From positions 1 through 34,400 of the forward strand of contig JANBPT010000474.1 of the NCBI GenBank assembly GCA_027575765.1: 34,400 bases of DNA, given 5' to 3'. The position numbers and the translations under genes are program-made. The stretch is from Tieghemiomyces parasiticus (lineage: Eukaryota > Kickxellomycota > Dimargaritomycetes > Dimargaritales > Dimargaritaceae). Shown piece after piece: positions 22,128-31,586 of the stretch. Position 1 is the first letter of the stretch. Every line of letters starts with the position of its first letter. Below the pieces are notes generated by a model, which had not been told where the DNA came from, did not search any database, and worked only from the letters and a program-made list of their open reading frames with translations.

Positions 22128-22373
22128 CTGGAAAATGGGATAGGGGACCACAAGGTTTACAGGATAGCGGAAGGGAGAAAGAGGGATACAATTAGTTGAG
22201 AGGGTTTTAGCGTTGCGAACGGGATAGGGTGCCTCGGGAGTTGAAGGGAGGTGGTAGATCCGAAATGAGTATAATTCGGGACGACCGAGCGATCTAACCG
22301 CGATCGGCTCAGCATAGCAAGGCACAGCCTAGCCCGGCGCACCCAACCAGATCCGGAATCTCCGCAGACCTAC
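22128..22373 (-). other. Leader (5'UTR) intron of NAC-beta
   Basis: On the minus strand CTCCAAG|GTAGGT gives a donor at 22373 and TTTTCCAG|ATG an acceptor ending at 22128, a 246-nt intron directly before the start codon. The exon upstream (about 22374-22440) contains no ATG and is C/T-rich, so it is a non-coding leader exon. Leader introns are common in highly expressed translation genes. Confidence 0.65.
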
Positions 22374-22440
22374 CTTGGAGTATGTAGTTTCTTCGAGAGA
22401 TGAAGAGTAAGGAGAAGATGGGAGAAAAAATATGGGGTAT

Positions 22441-23342
22441 GCCGGCGACTGGGGTACGAGGCGTAGATAAAAGATCCGTTTGGAATCACTCGGGAGTGAA
22501 GATCGATCAAAAGAGAGGGAGATCTGCTAACTGGAGGGTCGTTCGGTAGCGATGTAGCCCGCGGTAGATCCGCACAGGACCTTTTGGCGGCGGGGGGCCC
22601 ACCCGATCGCCCTCCTCGAAGCGCATCTAGGGCCTCGTCCTGGTGTGGGTGGGCGGCCTAATTTTTGCCACGCCGACCAGTGCACCGCTGTGTCCCGGCG
22701 GTGGTCCACGTCTGGCTTACGATGAGGGCCGATATACCTGTCGGCTAGGCCACCCACGCTTTGCTACTTTCTATCGGCCCTGGCCCGGTTAGCCCGGCCT
22801 GCCAGTCGTCGCTTAACTGGCCCGTCCACTTCTCAACACGCTCCCAGCAGCCCTTGGTCCTCGAGAATTCTCTTCCTCCTCTCAATACTATGGTCGTCTG
22901 GGTCTAAATTTTTTCAATTCAAGGTCACGTGCTCTAAATTCCCCCCATAATTAGCCCATCCCTATTTCATGCTCTTCCAGGCTGGGTGTGACTGGGCCTA
23001 GAACTGGCAATAGTGCATCCTCCACAGTACCTGGAGACGAGTGTCTGAACCTCATGGACGTAGCCGACAGCGTCGGGAGACCACTTCAAGACGGCTCTAA
23101 TGTCCTCCGCCGTTACCCTTCAGCCCAGGAAAGGCGAACCTACTATACGCAGCCAACCATCTCCCATTTCCCAATACGCCTCTTCCTCACTCAATGCCAA
23201 ACGACAGCATTGGCTCGCCGTCTGGTAGGACCCTGGCCAAGTTTGGTAGGTACACAATGCCACCCAAGCAGACGCAACTCGAGGGGGGGGACACCGGAAG
23301 CCTGCCTTCTCGACGGTATATAATGAGGTTACTGATTTAAGC
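22441..23342. promoter_or_regulatory. Divergent region between NAC-beta and REV7
   Basis: About 0.9 kb containing both promoters. TATATAAT at 23317-23324 sits only about 20 bp before the proposed REV7 ATG. That is close for a TATA box, so it may be incidental, or the true first REV7 exon may differ. Open frames here (22527-22757 minus, 22988-23323 plus) match nothing known. A G-run at 23282-23290 lies in an ATG frame at 23258. Confidence 0.4.
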
Positions 23343-24766
23343 ATGAACCCCCCCTTCCCACCCGGTACACGACCAGTCGAGACCCTAGTCCAACAGATTA
23401 TCTACAGTCGTGGCGTTTACCCTAAAGGTAGGTTCCATGGCACCGAATACACACCTGTAGTTATATAGCTGATTTACCAATTCCTGCGTGCCACACCCAC
23501 TAACGAGTCAGCTGCTTGTTCGACATTACGCTCGTTTAGACCTCTTTGAGCGCCAGATGCGTTATGAAATACCCGTATTTGTACCCCGTCATCCAGAACT
23601 AGTTGACTATCTTCAAAACGCCGCGCACCACGTTTCCCGACTTGTCGATAAGGTAAGAAGATGGAAAACAAAACTTTGCCCTCTTCTGTGTCCGTTCCCG
23701 CCATGGGAGTTAACGACTTCCGTTCGCCACTATCTCTTTGTACTGAAATACCCCCCCCCACTCCTATAATGTTTATCCATTCCCCACCCCGTCGATAGCG
23801 TGCCGTCGGCAAGCTCCATATCCTGATCACCCTTCCCGACGAGAGGCTCCTAGAACGGTTCACATTCGAAGTGAGCGATTGGTGCCGTACTGTTGTGGCC
23901 GGGTAAGTCTGGTATCTACGATATCGGATTATTGAACACAAGGACCATCGACCTTGGATGCCATCTTCAGACATGACGAACTTAGCCAAATAGCATTTAC
24001 GCCCATCTTATTTACAATGATCATGTATTGTCAGGGTTGGTCATGACGCACTGACCGCCGCTTTCCGTGCCATCATTTTGCGTTGCCAGATGTGCAACGC
24101 GCTACTCACGGATAACCCACCAGGTAAAGGATGTACAATTGACCATTGCAATACTCCAGCGGCCCTAGCTGAAAACCTCATAGGCCGAAGTGATCGTTGG
24201 TCGTTAACCAGGTACCTGTCCACGGCTACTCACGGATTGTTTCCTGCCAGATTGCCGCTTCACGATTACGGTCGAACTAAACGAACCCAGTAACGCTAAG
24301 GTACTAAATGTAAGCATTATACAGGGTCCAGCGACCGCCTTCCTTCGATAGAGGTCGGACCGCCTCCGTGTGCCCGGTTACCACCTGGTCGCACTTCAAC
24401 CGCACCATATTCCCTAGTTTACCATAGCCTCCCTCATTACCGCCGGTAACATGACTCCGTTCGTAGATTGATACCTGGATTCCAGCAGATGACTCCCAGC
24501 TACCAGTTGAAAATCCCGTGGATAGCGATGATGCCAAAGGGCCTGTCATCATCCCAATTAAATCCATTACGACGGCGGCTGCTAAGGTAAGCCAGCCCCC
24601 ACTTTCGTCCCCGTGTATTGTACGATAACTGGCCAGACAAGCACCTTGTGACCCACCGGTGTTGGTCTATAACTACAAATTCCGGATTCTAACTCGGTAC
24701 CCATGAGTTCTGGACTATGTTGGCATTTCTATACAGATGCAACTATACGTCGTCGAAAGCAAATAG
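23343..24766 (+). CDS. REV7: REV7/MAD2L2-type HORMA-domain protein (7 exons)
   Basis: Exons: 23343-23427, 23540-23652, 23799-23902, 24035-24123, 24251-24309, 24467-24586 and 24737-24766. They give 600 nt, 199 aa, in frame throughout; human REV7 has 211. Matching blocks in order are IIYSRGVYPKDLFERQMRYE (spans intron 1), IPVFVPRHPELVDYLQ, GKLHILITLPDERLLERFTF, AFRAIILRCQMCNALLTDNPP, CRFTITVEL, DTWIPADDSQLPV, IIPIKSITT and the last exon MQLYVVESK. These follow the HORMA core and the C-terminal safety-belt order. REV7 is the adaptor of DNA polymerase zeta (with REV3 and REV1) in translesion synthesis; human REV7 also acts in shieldin. The N-terminus is about 20 residues shorter than in animals and the frame stays open upstream of ATG 23343, so the start is the uncertain part. 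Confidence 0.9.
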
Positions 24767-25548
24767 GCATTTGCGGCACCAATATGGATACGGCCAAATA
24801 GGACGACCCGCCTGGCAACAGTAAATTATTCACTTTCGGATCTAGAATGAAACGAGTCCCAAGAGTCATTATTATTTGACTCCTCCCGGAGGCAAGGGTC
24901 ACCAAAGAGGCATGTCAAATGTAGCCAAGTTTAACGTGCGCTTCCAATGTATTTAGTGGGCTAACCACGCCTGTGACTTTAAAGTCGCCAGGCCCATCAA
25001 GGTCAAGGGCATTTCGAGCGGCTTATCCTGTCCTCACACGAGGCGTAACGAAGTCAGGGAGTTGTATGCACAGGTAAAGTGAGTACTCCATTCTGAGCCA
25101 TAGAAGCTGGCTAAATTGAAGAACGGCTCTAGGTCGCTTGGTAGCTACAGAGTCAGAACCCACAAACCGTAAAGAAGCAACGAATTCCTCGCCAACTCTG
25201 AAATCATGCGATGCCGAGGGATTCAATAATGTGACCGCCTTTCCGTCGTGTATTGTGGTGAGAGTGGGGGCGGCCCCACCACTTCCGCCCCCCTCCGGGC
25301 CCACCTCACGCAGATGGATATGGATCAGGAGATTGACTCAATCCTAGTAGGGTTATAGCGGCGATGCACCAATGCGGCCATGATCTGGCTCCCTTTCTCT
25401 TCCCTTTTCCCCGGTTAATTCGCCAACATTTTCGACGGAGCTTAGAGCCAGCATATTCTTTATCATATTCTGTTTTCTACCGTTCTCATATTCAGATAAA
25501 CGCCCATATTCAACACGGTATAGTTTCAGCGTGCTTTGGCTTATAATT
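24767..25548. other. Spacer after REV7, with possible unplaced exons on the plus strand
   Basis: No gene model can be completed. Three plus-strand pieces look exon-like. 24957-25073 follows ATTTAG, reads WANHACDFKVARPIKVKG..., and ends before GTAAAG. The frame after ACAG at 25148 reads SQNPQTVKKQRIPRQL to a TGA. ATG 25314 follows CGCAG and reads MDMDQEIDSILVGL to TAG 25356-25358. They do not join into a recognised protein. A 6-bp inverted TGACTC pair (24863-24882) lies upstream. Confidence 0.2.
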
Positions 25549-25740
25549 CTAAAGCTTGCAAGTTCCACAGCCCTGACGGTTGCACTTGACATCGTGTTCG
25601 AAGTAATGCAGGACCTCTTTCGAACCGCAGAATATAGTAATTGCATTACCGACCTTTCCTACCTGACCACAGGAAAGGAAAGTATCCCTTACGGTTACGG
25701 TGCCGCAGGACCAGCGGCCAAAAAAGGGTTGGCACAAAGC
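25549..25740 (-). CDS. Cysteine-rich family, copy A (start not found)
   Basis: From the first cysteine this minus-strand frame reads LCQPFFGRWSCG... and ends CGTCKL-TAG (stop 25551-25549). Its cysteine frame is C-x-P-x6-C-G-x10-C-x13-C-G-x13-C-x4-C-x2-C, exactly that of copies B and C. The frame continues open upstream to about 25870 without an ATG, so the start and any signal peptide must lie in an unrecognised exon, or the copy is decayed. Seven conserved cysteines, two CG pairs and an aromatic-rich first third suggest a small disulfide-bonded, probably secreted protein. I recognise no known family. Confidence 0.45.
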   Translation of the reverse strand, partial: ALCQPFFGRWSCGTVTVRDTFLSCGQVGKVGNAITIFCGSKEVLHYFEHDVKCNRQGCGTCKL

Positions 25741-25758
25741 GCTCCTAGGATCCCGTAG

Positions 25759-26700
25759 TGGGGCTTGAGCAAGGGGTTGTGCGATGGTTGGAAACTTCGT
25801 GCAAACAATACCGAGTTTGGTGGTGCAACTAGGAGAAGTGATAAAGGTGGTATGTAGCTAGGGTCTAAGCAGGACTGTGGGTCTTCAAATACCGTAGGTG
25901 ACCTGGCCAGCTAACCAAGGGCGATCCGGCTAATGAGTGTGGCCGGCTTATTGAACGGGCCCCCATTTGCCGACCACCAAGGCAGGCAAGTTAGCCTTCG
26001 AGTATTAGGGAGTAGAATATCAACTAGAATGGTCACAGGGCCCAGGTTGGGACTTAGTCAGGTGGTGTAAATCAGAACCCGACAAATATTTTCACTATCC
26101 CCTTGGGCCTGTTTACCCAACGATTTAATGCGTGTACCTCAACCGCCTGACCGGCGGCATTCCCCTCCCAGTATCTTCTTCCTACACATCACCCCAGTAA
26201 CTGAAGTACACTAGAATGATTATGCTACGAGAAACCCACGTAGTAAAAAAGTTGTACTAACAAATCCACCCTCGGTACGTCAGGTCCACGACTTGTCACT
26301 TAGCGAAGTCAGGCTCAAACCACTGCAGCCCCCCTAACGACCTTCCCTGACCAGAGCCTTAACATTCAAATGATGGGCGACTGACTGAGAGCCTTAGTCG
26401 GTCCCTGTGTTAAGAATACCCACTTGGTACTTCAGGTACACTTTCGCCAACTCATTCATAACCTAACTTTGTCGGTCCCTTTGCCCTTTTCCCTTTGGAG
26501 CTCCTCTTTCCGACTCAATATCCCACAGCTCCGCCATTCGGGTGAGCACTGTTGTCAATTCGCATTAATAACTGTTCCCCTGCACTCTGTCACAAATGTT
26601 TTAATGGTAGTATATGGACATCGGGCAAATTATGAATATCCAGCGTGGCTTTCACTATCTCTTCGATCCCACTTGTTGACTATTCCGAGTCACAGCACGA
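25759..26700. other. Spacer within the cysteine-rich block
   Basis: No conserved gene, tRNA or repeat array was seen. One plus-strand frame (26424-26714, 96 codons) has no recognisable motif and no leader. Confidence 0.4.
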
Positions 26701-26718
26701 TGATCTCCCTTTAACCAT

Positions 26719-27156
26719 TACCCATCCAAGGAAAAGCGAATCAGCATAGAAGAGGACCCAGGTGGTAAAATGTTGAAGTGTTGGCATTGTATATCCACAT
26801 GTGTTGACAGGAAAAGCTGAAGAGCCACAAGGCTCGTCGTTATTGTTCGTGCAGACAGTGCATATCTTGTGGTTGCAGTCCTTGTAGACTTCGAGACATT
26901 TCCGCCCAACTTGCACGTCACAGTGTTTTTCAACTGCTTTGAAAATGAAGGACGTCTAGGCAGATTCCCGTCTTAAGCATGTTTCAACCACGGTAGCATT
27001 CACAAACAGATCGATACATGCTTGGAAAGATTCGATCGCGAGGCTAGACGTATCGTAAAGGAATACTGCAGTATTAGCTCTCAGTACGTCCGGCAAGAGA
27101 GGCAAGTAGCACGAATGGTTGGTTAGAGGTGTGATCGCGTGGTTGGGCTGGAACAT
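26719..27156 (-). pseudogene. Cysteine-rich frame D, possible divergent relative with an in-frame stop
   Basis: Minus strand: ATG 27156 opens a 66-codon frame (MFQPNHAITPL..., three cysteines) closed by TAG at 26958-26956. The same frame then continues with HCDVQVGRKC, KDCNHKICTVC and further cysteines. The part at 26922-26851 has the family's C-terminal spacing C-[G/D]-x13-C-x4-C-x2-C, but the earlier cysteines are spaced differently and the tail runs on. Either an intron removes the TAG (CTAG could be an acceptor) or the copy is broken. The relationship to A-C rests on the C-terminal spacing alone. Confidence 0.3.
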
Positions 27157-27908
27157 ATGGTGCTTCCTTCGGTGGTGGTAGCGGTTGAATTGGACCGGAT
27201 GTCCCGCAGGAACTGGGTATATTGAACCAGAAAATCAAGTTATTTATTCGGATATAACCATTTCGGTAGGTGACAGTAGAGAAGCGTGTTTATTAGATAT
27301 ATCATTAAAAAAGGATAGCAAAGCCAGGATCGCCACTACACTGGGAGGGACTGGGTTGAAAGCCACCTAGCCTAATTTGACCATGTGAAGTTTACGAAAA
27401 ATCGCCAGCCAATGTTAATAGTGGCTGTGGAAGTCAGGCCATACCCACCCCGAAGGACGCTCCATACAACCGGATGGGAGGAAGGTGGCATAGTCGCCTA
27501 CTGTCATCAATTCCTCTTGGCGATTATGTCCGGAAAATCTTGGCAATGAAGCTGGGTGCGTTCAGTTAACGCTAGTCTCACTGCTGCTATCGATATCTAA
27601 ACATAATAGAATCACGAGGGAGCGTTGGTAGAGGCCATTAGCTGGGACCGCTGAGCATGTCACGATATTGATAAAAGGCATCTCAGCTTCGACTTGGCCA
27701 TCATGCCACCCATCACGTTTCATCACAGAATGGCTCGTGTGCGACGGAAGATTGCCAATTTCTCAGGCCTCTAGAAGCCGCCATGGTGTATTGACAGGAA
27801 CGCTACTTCAGAGAGATGAAACTAAAGAGCGATCGTGAATGAAGATGTCATTACTATCTACCCCGAGGTGGGGGATTTGGGCGAGGGAATACTAGAGAAT
27901 TATGGCCT
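27157..27908. other. Spacer within the cysteine-rich block
   Basis: Nothing recognised. A plus-strand frame at 27185-27370 starts with TTG, reads NWTGCPAGTGYIEPENQVIY..., and has no leader or splice support. Confidence 0.35.
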
Positions 27909-28103
27909 TCAATCTGAAAGCCCACAGACGTCGCAGTCAAGGAGGTCGCAGTATGAGTTTTCTACAGTGACATACCGGATAAATATTATACCTCAGTTGT
28001 CGTCAACTAATAATTCAGGGCATCCGGTTCGAGGGCAGGATATATACTCCCCTAGCCATACAATATTTCCACAGAGGTAGTGGTAGTATACGGGTCGACA
28101 CAT
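27909..28103 (-). pseudogene. Cysteine-rich family, copy C, with a stop codon at a conserved cysteine
   Basis: ATG 28103 opens MCRPVYYHYLCGNIVW..., closely matching copy B in protein and, over its first half, in DNA. All cysteine spacings equal those of copies A and B. At 27995-27993 the codon aligned to the fourth family cysteine (TGC in copy B) is TGA. Downstream the same frame continues with correct spacing to DCDVCGLSD and a final TGA at 27911-27909. The simplest reading is a recent nonsense mutation in an otherwise full-length copy. Recoding is unlikely because other genes here (the kinase and the Ima1-like gene) use TGA to end. Confidence 0.6.
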
Positions 28104-28895
28104 GCTGCTTGACAAAACCGTGACAGAATTGAGGAGTAGAGAATATGGGCGCTAAAATTGGTTGGGGTAATGGACTGCTCTTGCGAGGTCTGGCATTGCG
28201 GAGCCTTCTTTGTAAATAATACCGACGAGAGTGGGCTTACGACCAAAAATACTAATGACTTATATACTATTGCAACCGGTTAAAGGTGGACGGCGTTGGA
28301 TGGGGCGTGACTATAAACTAGGTTGGAGGTAAGTCGTTGCGAATAACTGAATAGTCAAGGCGGCAGTGGAACCAGAAGACGCTGATCACTCACGGGCTGT
28401 CCTTTGTGAGGGGTGATAAATAGTGTGATTCATAAGGAGCCTCATTTGGAAACCTTGTTGCAGAGTACATCTGTGCCCCTAATAGTTCCGGATTAAACTT
28501 CCCCAACAGCAATTGTAGTGGTCAATATACATGGAGTGTTCTCCCGCAAGGACTCTATACTAATAGAAACGTATGTATCAAGCGGTGATGGGTACAATCA
28601 GTGTAAACATATATTTCGCAACGCTGTCTGCTCGTAGCACTGCTCGACATCGTCAGTTACCCAACCTAGAATGCCCACATATCGGCCCAGTCTCGATCAT
28701 CTCCAGTGGGACGCTTTTCCTTGAAATCTAAGTCCGATTTAACTGCCGCATTCTCTCAGAGATAAAAAAAATATTGTACTCATTTTGGAATCCTATTAAG
28801 TGAAGAACCATAGCGGTCTTAGCAATTATTATTTTTGACTAAGATGCACTCTATCTCCAGAACGTGAAAGCGAGGGATCGCCAGCACCCGTTGCC
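28104..28895. other. Spacer within the cysteine-rich block
   Basis: No conserved gene or repeat was recognised. The part directly before copy C (28104-28140) resembles the sequence before copy B in a short TCTGT-ACCGT-like stretch, so the duplication may extend slightly beyond the coding part. Confidence 0.35.
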
Positions 28896-29084
28896 CTAGC
28901 GTCCACACACCCCACAATCCGACCGGCCACAGTTTTCAATTTTCTGCGCGTAATAGTGATCATCTAGGACGCCGCAGTCGTAGGTTCTAACCCGGCGCAG
29001 CTGACGCGTTCGGGGGCAGGTGTAGAACTCACCCGACCATACTATGGAACCACAGAGGTAGCGGAAGTAAATGGGCTCGCACAT
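28896..29084 (-). CDS. Cysteine-rich family, copy B (62 aa, intact frame)
   Basis: ATG 29084 (ACACCATGTG) opens MCEPIYFRYLCGSIVWSGEF..., ending SDCGVCGR-TAG. Cysteines follow C-x-P-x6-C-G-x10-C-x13-C-G-x13-C-x4-C-x2-C with no break. The first cysteine is residue 2, so no signal peptide is encoded from this ATG. An upstream exon may supply one: a hydrophobic stretch (LHLLYLILGLSVTV, about 29156-29115) lies just upstream in another frame. The pattern suggests a compact disulfide-bonded protein, perhaps secreted; function is unknown and I match it to no named family. It is the only family member here with both an ATG and an unbroken frame. Confidence 0.5.
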   Translation of the reverse strand: MCEPIYFRYLCGSIVWSGEFYTCPRTRQLRRVRTYDCGVLDDHYYAQKIENCGRSDCGVCGR

Positions 29085-29406
29085 GGTGTGTTTGGGGTTG
29101 CTATGCACGATTAAGGATACGGGAGACGGTCACAGACAGGCCTAGGATGAGATACAACAGATGCAGGTAATCACTTTGCAAAAGATAGTTAAGGTGCGGT
29201 GCAACGATGGCTATGCCCCACTAAAGAGTCCATTATATACCTATCAACAGGAATGGTGGGGGTGGCAAGCCCGAATGGCTAAACTAGCCGTCGGAGCGGT
29301 TCGCTATTTTATTATGTTTCCTAATCCTACGAAAGTCTCTGTAGCTTGGCTCTGGCGTACTTAAATCACCCTGTCCATCGGTGAGTGTGCTGAATTAGAG
29401 AGTGCG

Positions 29407-29556
29407 ATGAATTTGGGTGCCATCAATCAGTACGCCGGTGTGATAGATTCGTCAGCACAGACAATAGAAATCGCATGGGTGACTTCGCCAAGTCACCATT
29501 ATGGTGAAAGTGCTGAGAACTTGCTCTATTACATGAACCCCAACGGTACCCTCTAA
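29407..29556 (+). CDS. Hypothetical small ORF (49 aa), doubtful
   Basis: ATG 29407 to TAA 29554-29556, reading MNLGAINQYAGVIDSSAQTI... with an amphipathic, strand-like composition. The frame remains open upstream for 17 more codons. No promoter, splice sites or family match were found. It encloses a perfect 8-bp tetraloop hairpin. Confidence 0.15.
   Translation: MNLGAINQYAGVIDSSAQTIEIAWVTSPSHHYGESAENLLYYMNPNGTL
29478..29497. repeat. Perfect 8-bp hairpin with CGCC loop
   Basis: GGTGACTT (29478-29485), loop CGCC, AAGTCACC (29490-29497). Eight uninterrupted pairs around a 4-nt loop make this the tightest stem-loop noticed outside the conserved genes. Confidence 0.75.
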
Positions 29557-31239
29557 TCGCGCCGTATCATGCCGACCTTTTCCGTACAGATAAATTACTC
29601 AATCGCGTGATGATATTGGCAAGAGGGTGATACCCTCCAGAGTTTTCATGCCAACCGGACGACGGTGTTCGTTGGCCTACCCCATATCTATCCTTGCAGG
29701 GCTACCTCTTGACCGTCAACGCTTCTGATATCTATTTTGGGCATCACTTCCTCCGAAAGATCGTCGTCTGCAGTAGACAACTCGGTATATTCACCAAGGG
29801 TAAGTACCGGTCACACCCAAAACGATCAATTCCGCCACAATCCTGCTGATCTGTAGTAACAGCGCTTCCCGCTCCGATTCTTTTTTTTTCATAACCATTT
29901 ACGTGGTAGCCAAGAAACACTTTGCGGCTGCCACTCAGTTACACTAGCCACCGGTTCTTACCAACCCCTATTCATCCTAAGCCTTAATTACCTTTTCCTG
30001 ACTTACGACCGAGGTGAATACCATCCGCCTCGCCACCTTACGCAACGCTAATCATGACTCACGTTGAAGTCTCGCCGGCTATAAAAGCTAGCGAAAAAAA
30101 AACCTTAATAAAGCTTATCGTTATCTACTACCCTTTGATTACTATCCCGGTCACCCTGGCTTTCTACCTACCACAAGGGCGTCGGACATGCTATTGATCT
30201 GAACGAGCCTTGTCATTTAATGCAGGTAGGCATAATACAGTGATGTTTTGGAAGACCGGCTGATTAAGTCAACTAGTCGTATTAGACCGAGCTCTTCCGA
30301 TACAATGTAGCACACCAGGATACAACTTTGCTATTGGTTTCCCATGGCTCGAAATCCTTGAAGCTATATGAAAATGGCAGCCGGACGTTGATGGCCACCA
30401 ATTTAATAACCGTAGGTCGTATGCGTCAGAGATGGCAGTGATGCGCCCCGTGTAACAACCCAATACGGCTACCTAGAAGCAATGACTATTGTAGCTCTAC
30501 ATCCCTTTTCCGAAAGTAGTCGCATGGCCACAGTCTGAGTCTACTCAGCCAGAATCGAAAGTTGCCAATGTGTATATTTCTATACTATTTTTTAACAAAG
30601 TCAGATGGCAGTCGAAACCGTTATTTACTTCTCACTGTTACAAGTCTTTTCTTCAGCTCCTCTAACATTTGATGACGATCACCAGGGCACCACCGTGCCC
30701 ATCATTACATAAATAGCACGGCAATTCGTTCCAAGGGGTTCGGCTTAATACCCTCGCACTGACTATATTAGTTTTACCAAACCCCCCCCCTTCTCGGTTT
30801 ATGTTTCAAGTAGACACGTGGTGAACAGGCAGAATTTCCTGCATAACGCATTGAGGGAAAGATAACCAAAGTTTTGGTGAATTAGGTCATTGATTGGGAC
30901 TACTTCCTCGGTAGACCAGGCGCACCCTCTGGCTCACCTTGCTCGCCCTATCTTAACGGGAGGTGGGTGGGAAGAGGAGACGTGATCCCGTCGAGCTAGA
31001 GGCAATTTCTGCCCGGTTTATATTGGATATCACGGCCAGCGTGGGGAAGTCCAGCGGCACACTCCCTGGTGATGCATCATAGTAAGCTTACATGGTCATG
31101 GCTGGATTGTTTCAGGGCACCATCATATCGCCCTTCACCCGCCACATCATATCATTCAGCTGGGACGGTATAACCACACAAGGCACGTCCTGAAGCTTGC
31201 CTGGGCCACGAACCAGAGGTATATCACCTCGGCAGCTCC

Positions 31240-31415
31240 CTCCTACCTCCCCCCCTTTCTGCTTAACTTGCGCTATCTTCTTTCTTCGTTTTTTCCTATA
31301 CTTTATTCTGAAAACCTTGCCCTACATATAGCAGCAGCAGCCCCCTGCCTCTTCACACGCCCTTTCCGGTCAACCCCGACACCGTCGTTCTCGACTATAC
31401 CGTTCTTCATTCACC
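31240..31415 (+). promoter_or_regulatory. C/T-rich leader of the small gene at 31416
   Basis: A C/T-rich stretch (CTCCCCCCCTTTCTGC onward) with ACATATAG near 31325 and a CAG repeat (31331-31340) leads into TTCACCATGAGC. It has the same character as the leaders of the kinase and Ima1-like genes, which supports a real transcription unit. Confidence 0.45.
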
Positions 31416-31586
31416 ATGAGCGGCCCTTTTGGTGCCCACGGTGACGGTTTCGACTGCACGGAGAATCCCCCGGCGGATATCCCTGTCGATCTTCGTCTTG
31501 ATTATGACACTGGCAACATGGACCCGGACGATCCGGGCTATTTTCTGCACGAGTATTCTGGTTGGAGTGTATCCCATCACATCTGA
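31416..31586 (+). CDS. Small predicted protein (56 aa), unknown
   Basis: ATG 31416 in the context CACCATGA opens MSGPFGAHGDGFDCTENPPA..., a G/C-rich, acidic, Asp/Gly/Pro-rich frame that stops at TGA 31584-31586. It has a C/T-rich leader before it and an AATAAA at 31791-31796, so a transcription unit is plausible. The +1 frame is open across it and continues to TAA 31678-31680 (PVFPVPPGTGGSHVAHGGIP...) with similar G/C-rich, Pro/Gly-rich composition. The true product may therefore be longer through a frameshift, a missed intron or a sequence error. No family was recognised. Confidence 0.45.
   Translation: MSGPFGAHGDGFDCTENPPADIPVDLRLDYDTGNMDPDDPGYFLHEYSGWSVSHHI

Larger units (their letters stand above)
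29085..31239. other. Spacer with unplaced ORFs and a tetraloop hairpin
   Basis: No gene model is supported. Items seen: a plus-strand 49-codon ATG frame (29407-29556); a perfect hairpin inside it (29478-29497); a plus-strand stretch after CCTTGCAG at 29701 (GYLLTVNASDIYFG...) ending at a GGTAAGT near 29809 that looks exon-like; a minus-strand frame 30269-30463 without motifs; and a short plus-strand frame from 31098 reading MVMAGLFQGTIISPFTRHII.... None matches a known family. Confidence 0.3.

Noticed and set aside
22128..22325. Long open frame upstream of NAC-beta, adding 66 residues
   Set aside because: It lies in the leader intron (donor at 22373, acceptor before ATG 22127) and is absent from NAC-beta proteins.
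23474..23989. 171-codon minus-strand frame
   Set aside because: Antisense shadow of REV7 exons and introns; REV7 motifs on the plus strand are decisive.
27993..27995. TGA as a recoded amino acid in copy C
   Set aside because: TGA ends several good genes in this window and no recoding element was seen; a nonsense mutation is simpler.
29701..29809. Exon-like stretch resembling REV7 exon 1 (SR...G.[YF].K before a phase-1 donor)
   Set aside because: The similarity is a handful of residues and no downstream HORMA exon could be found.
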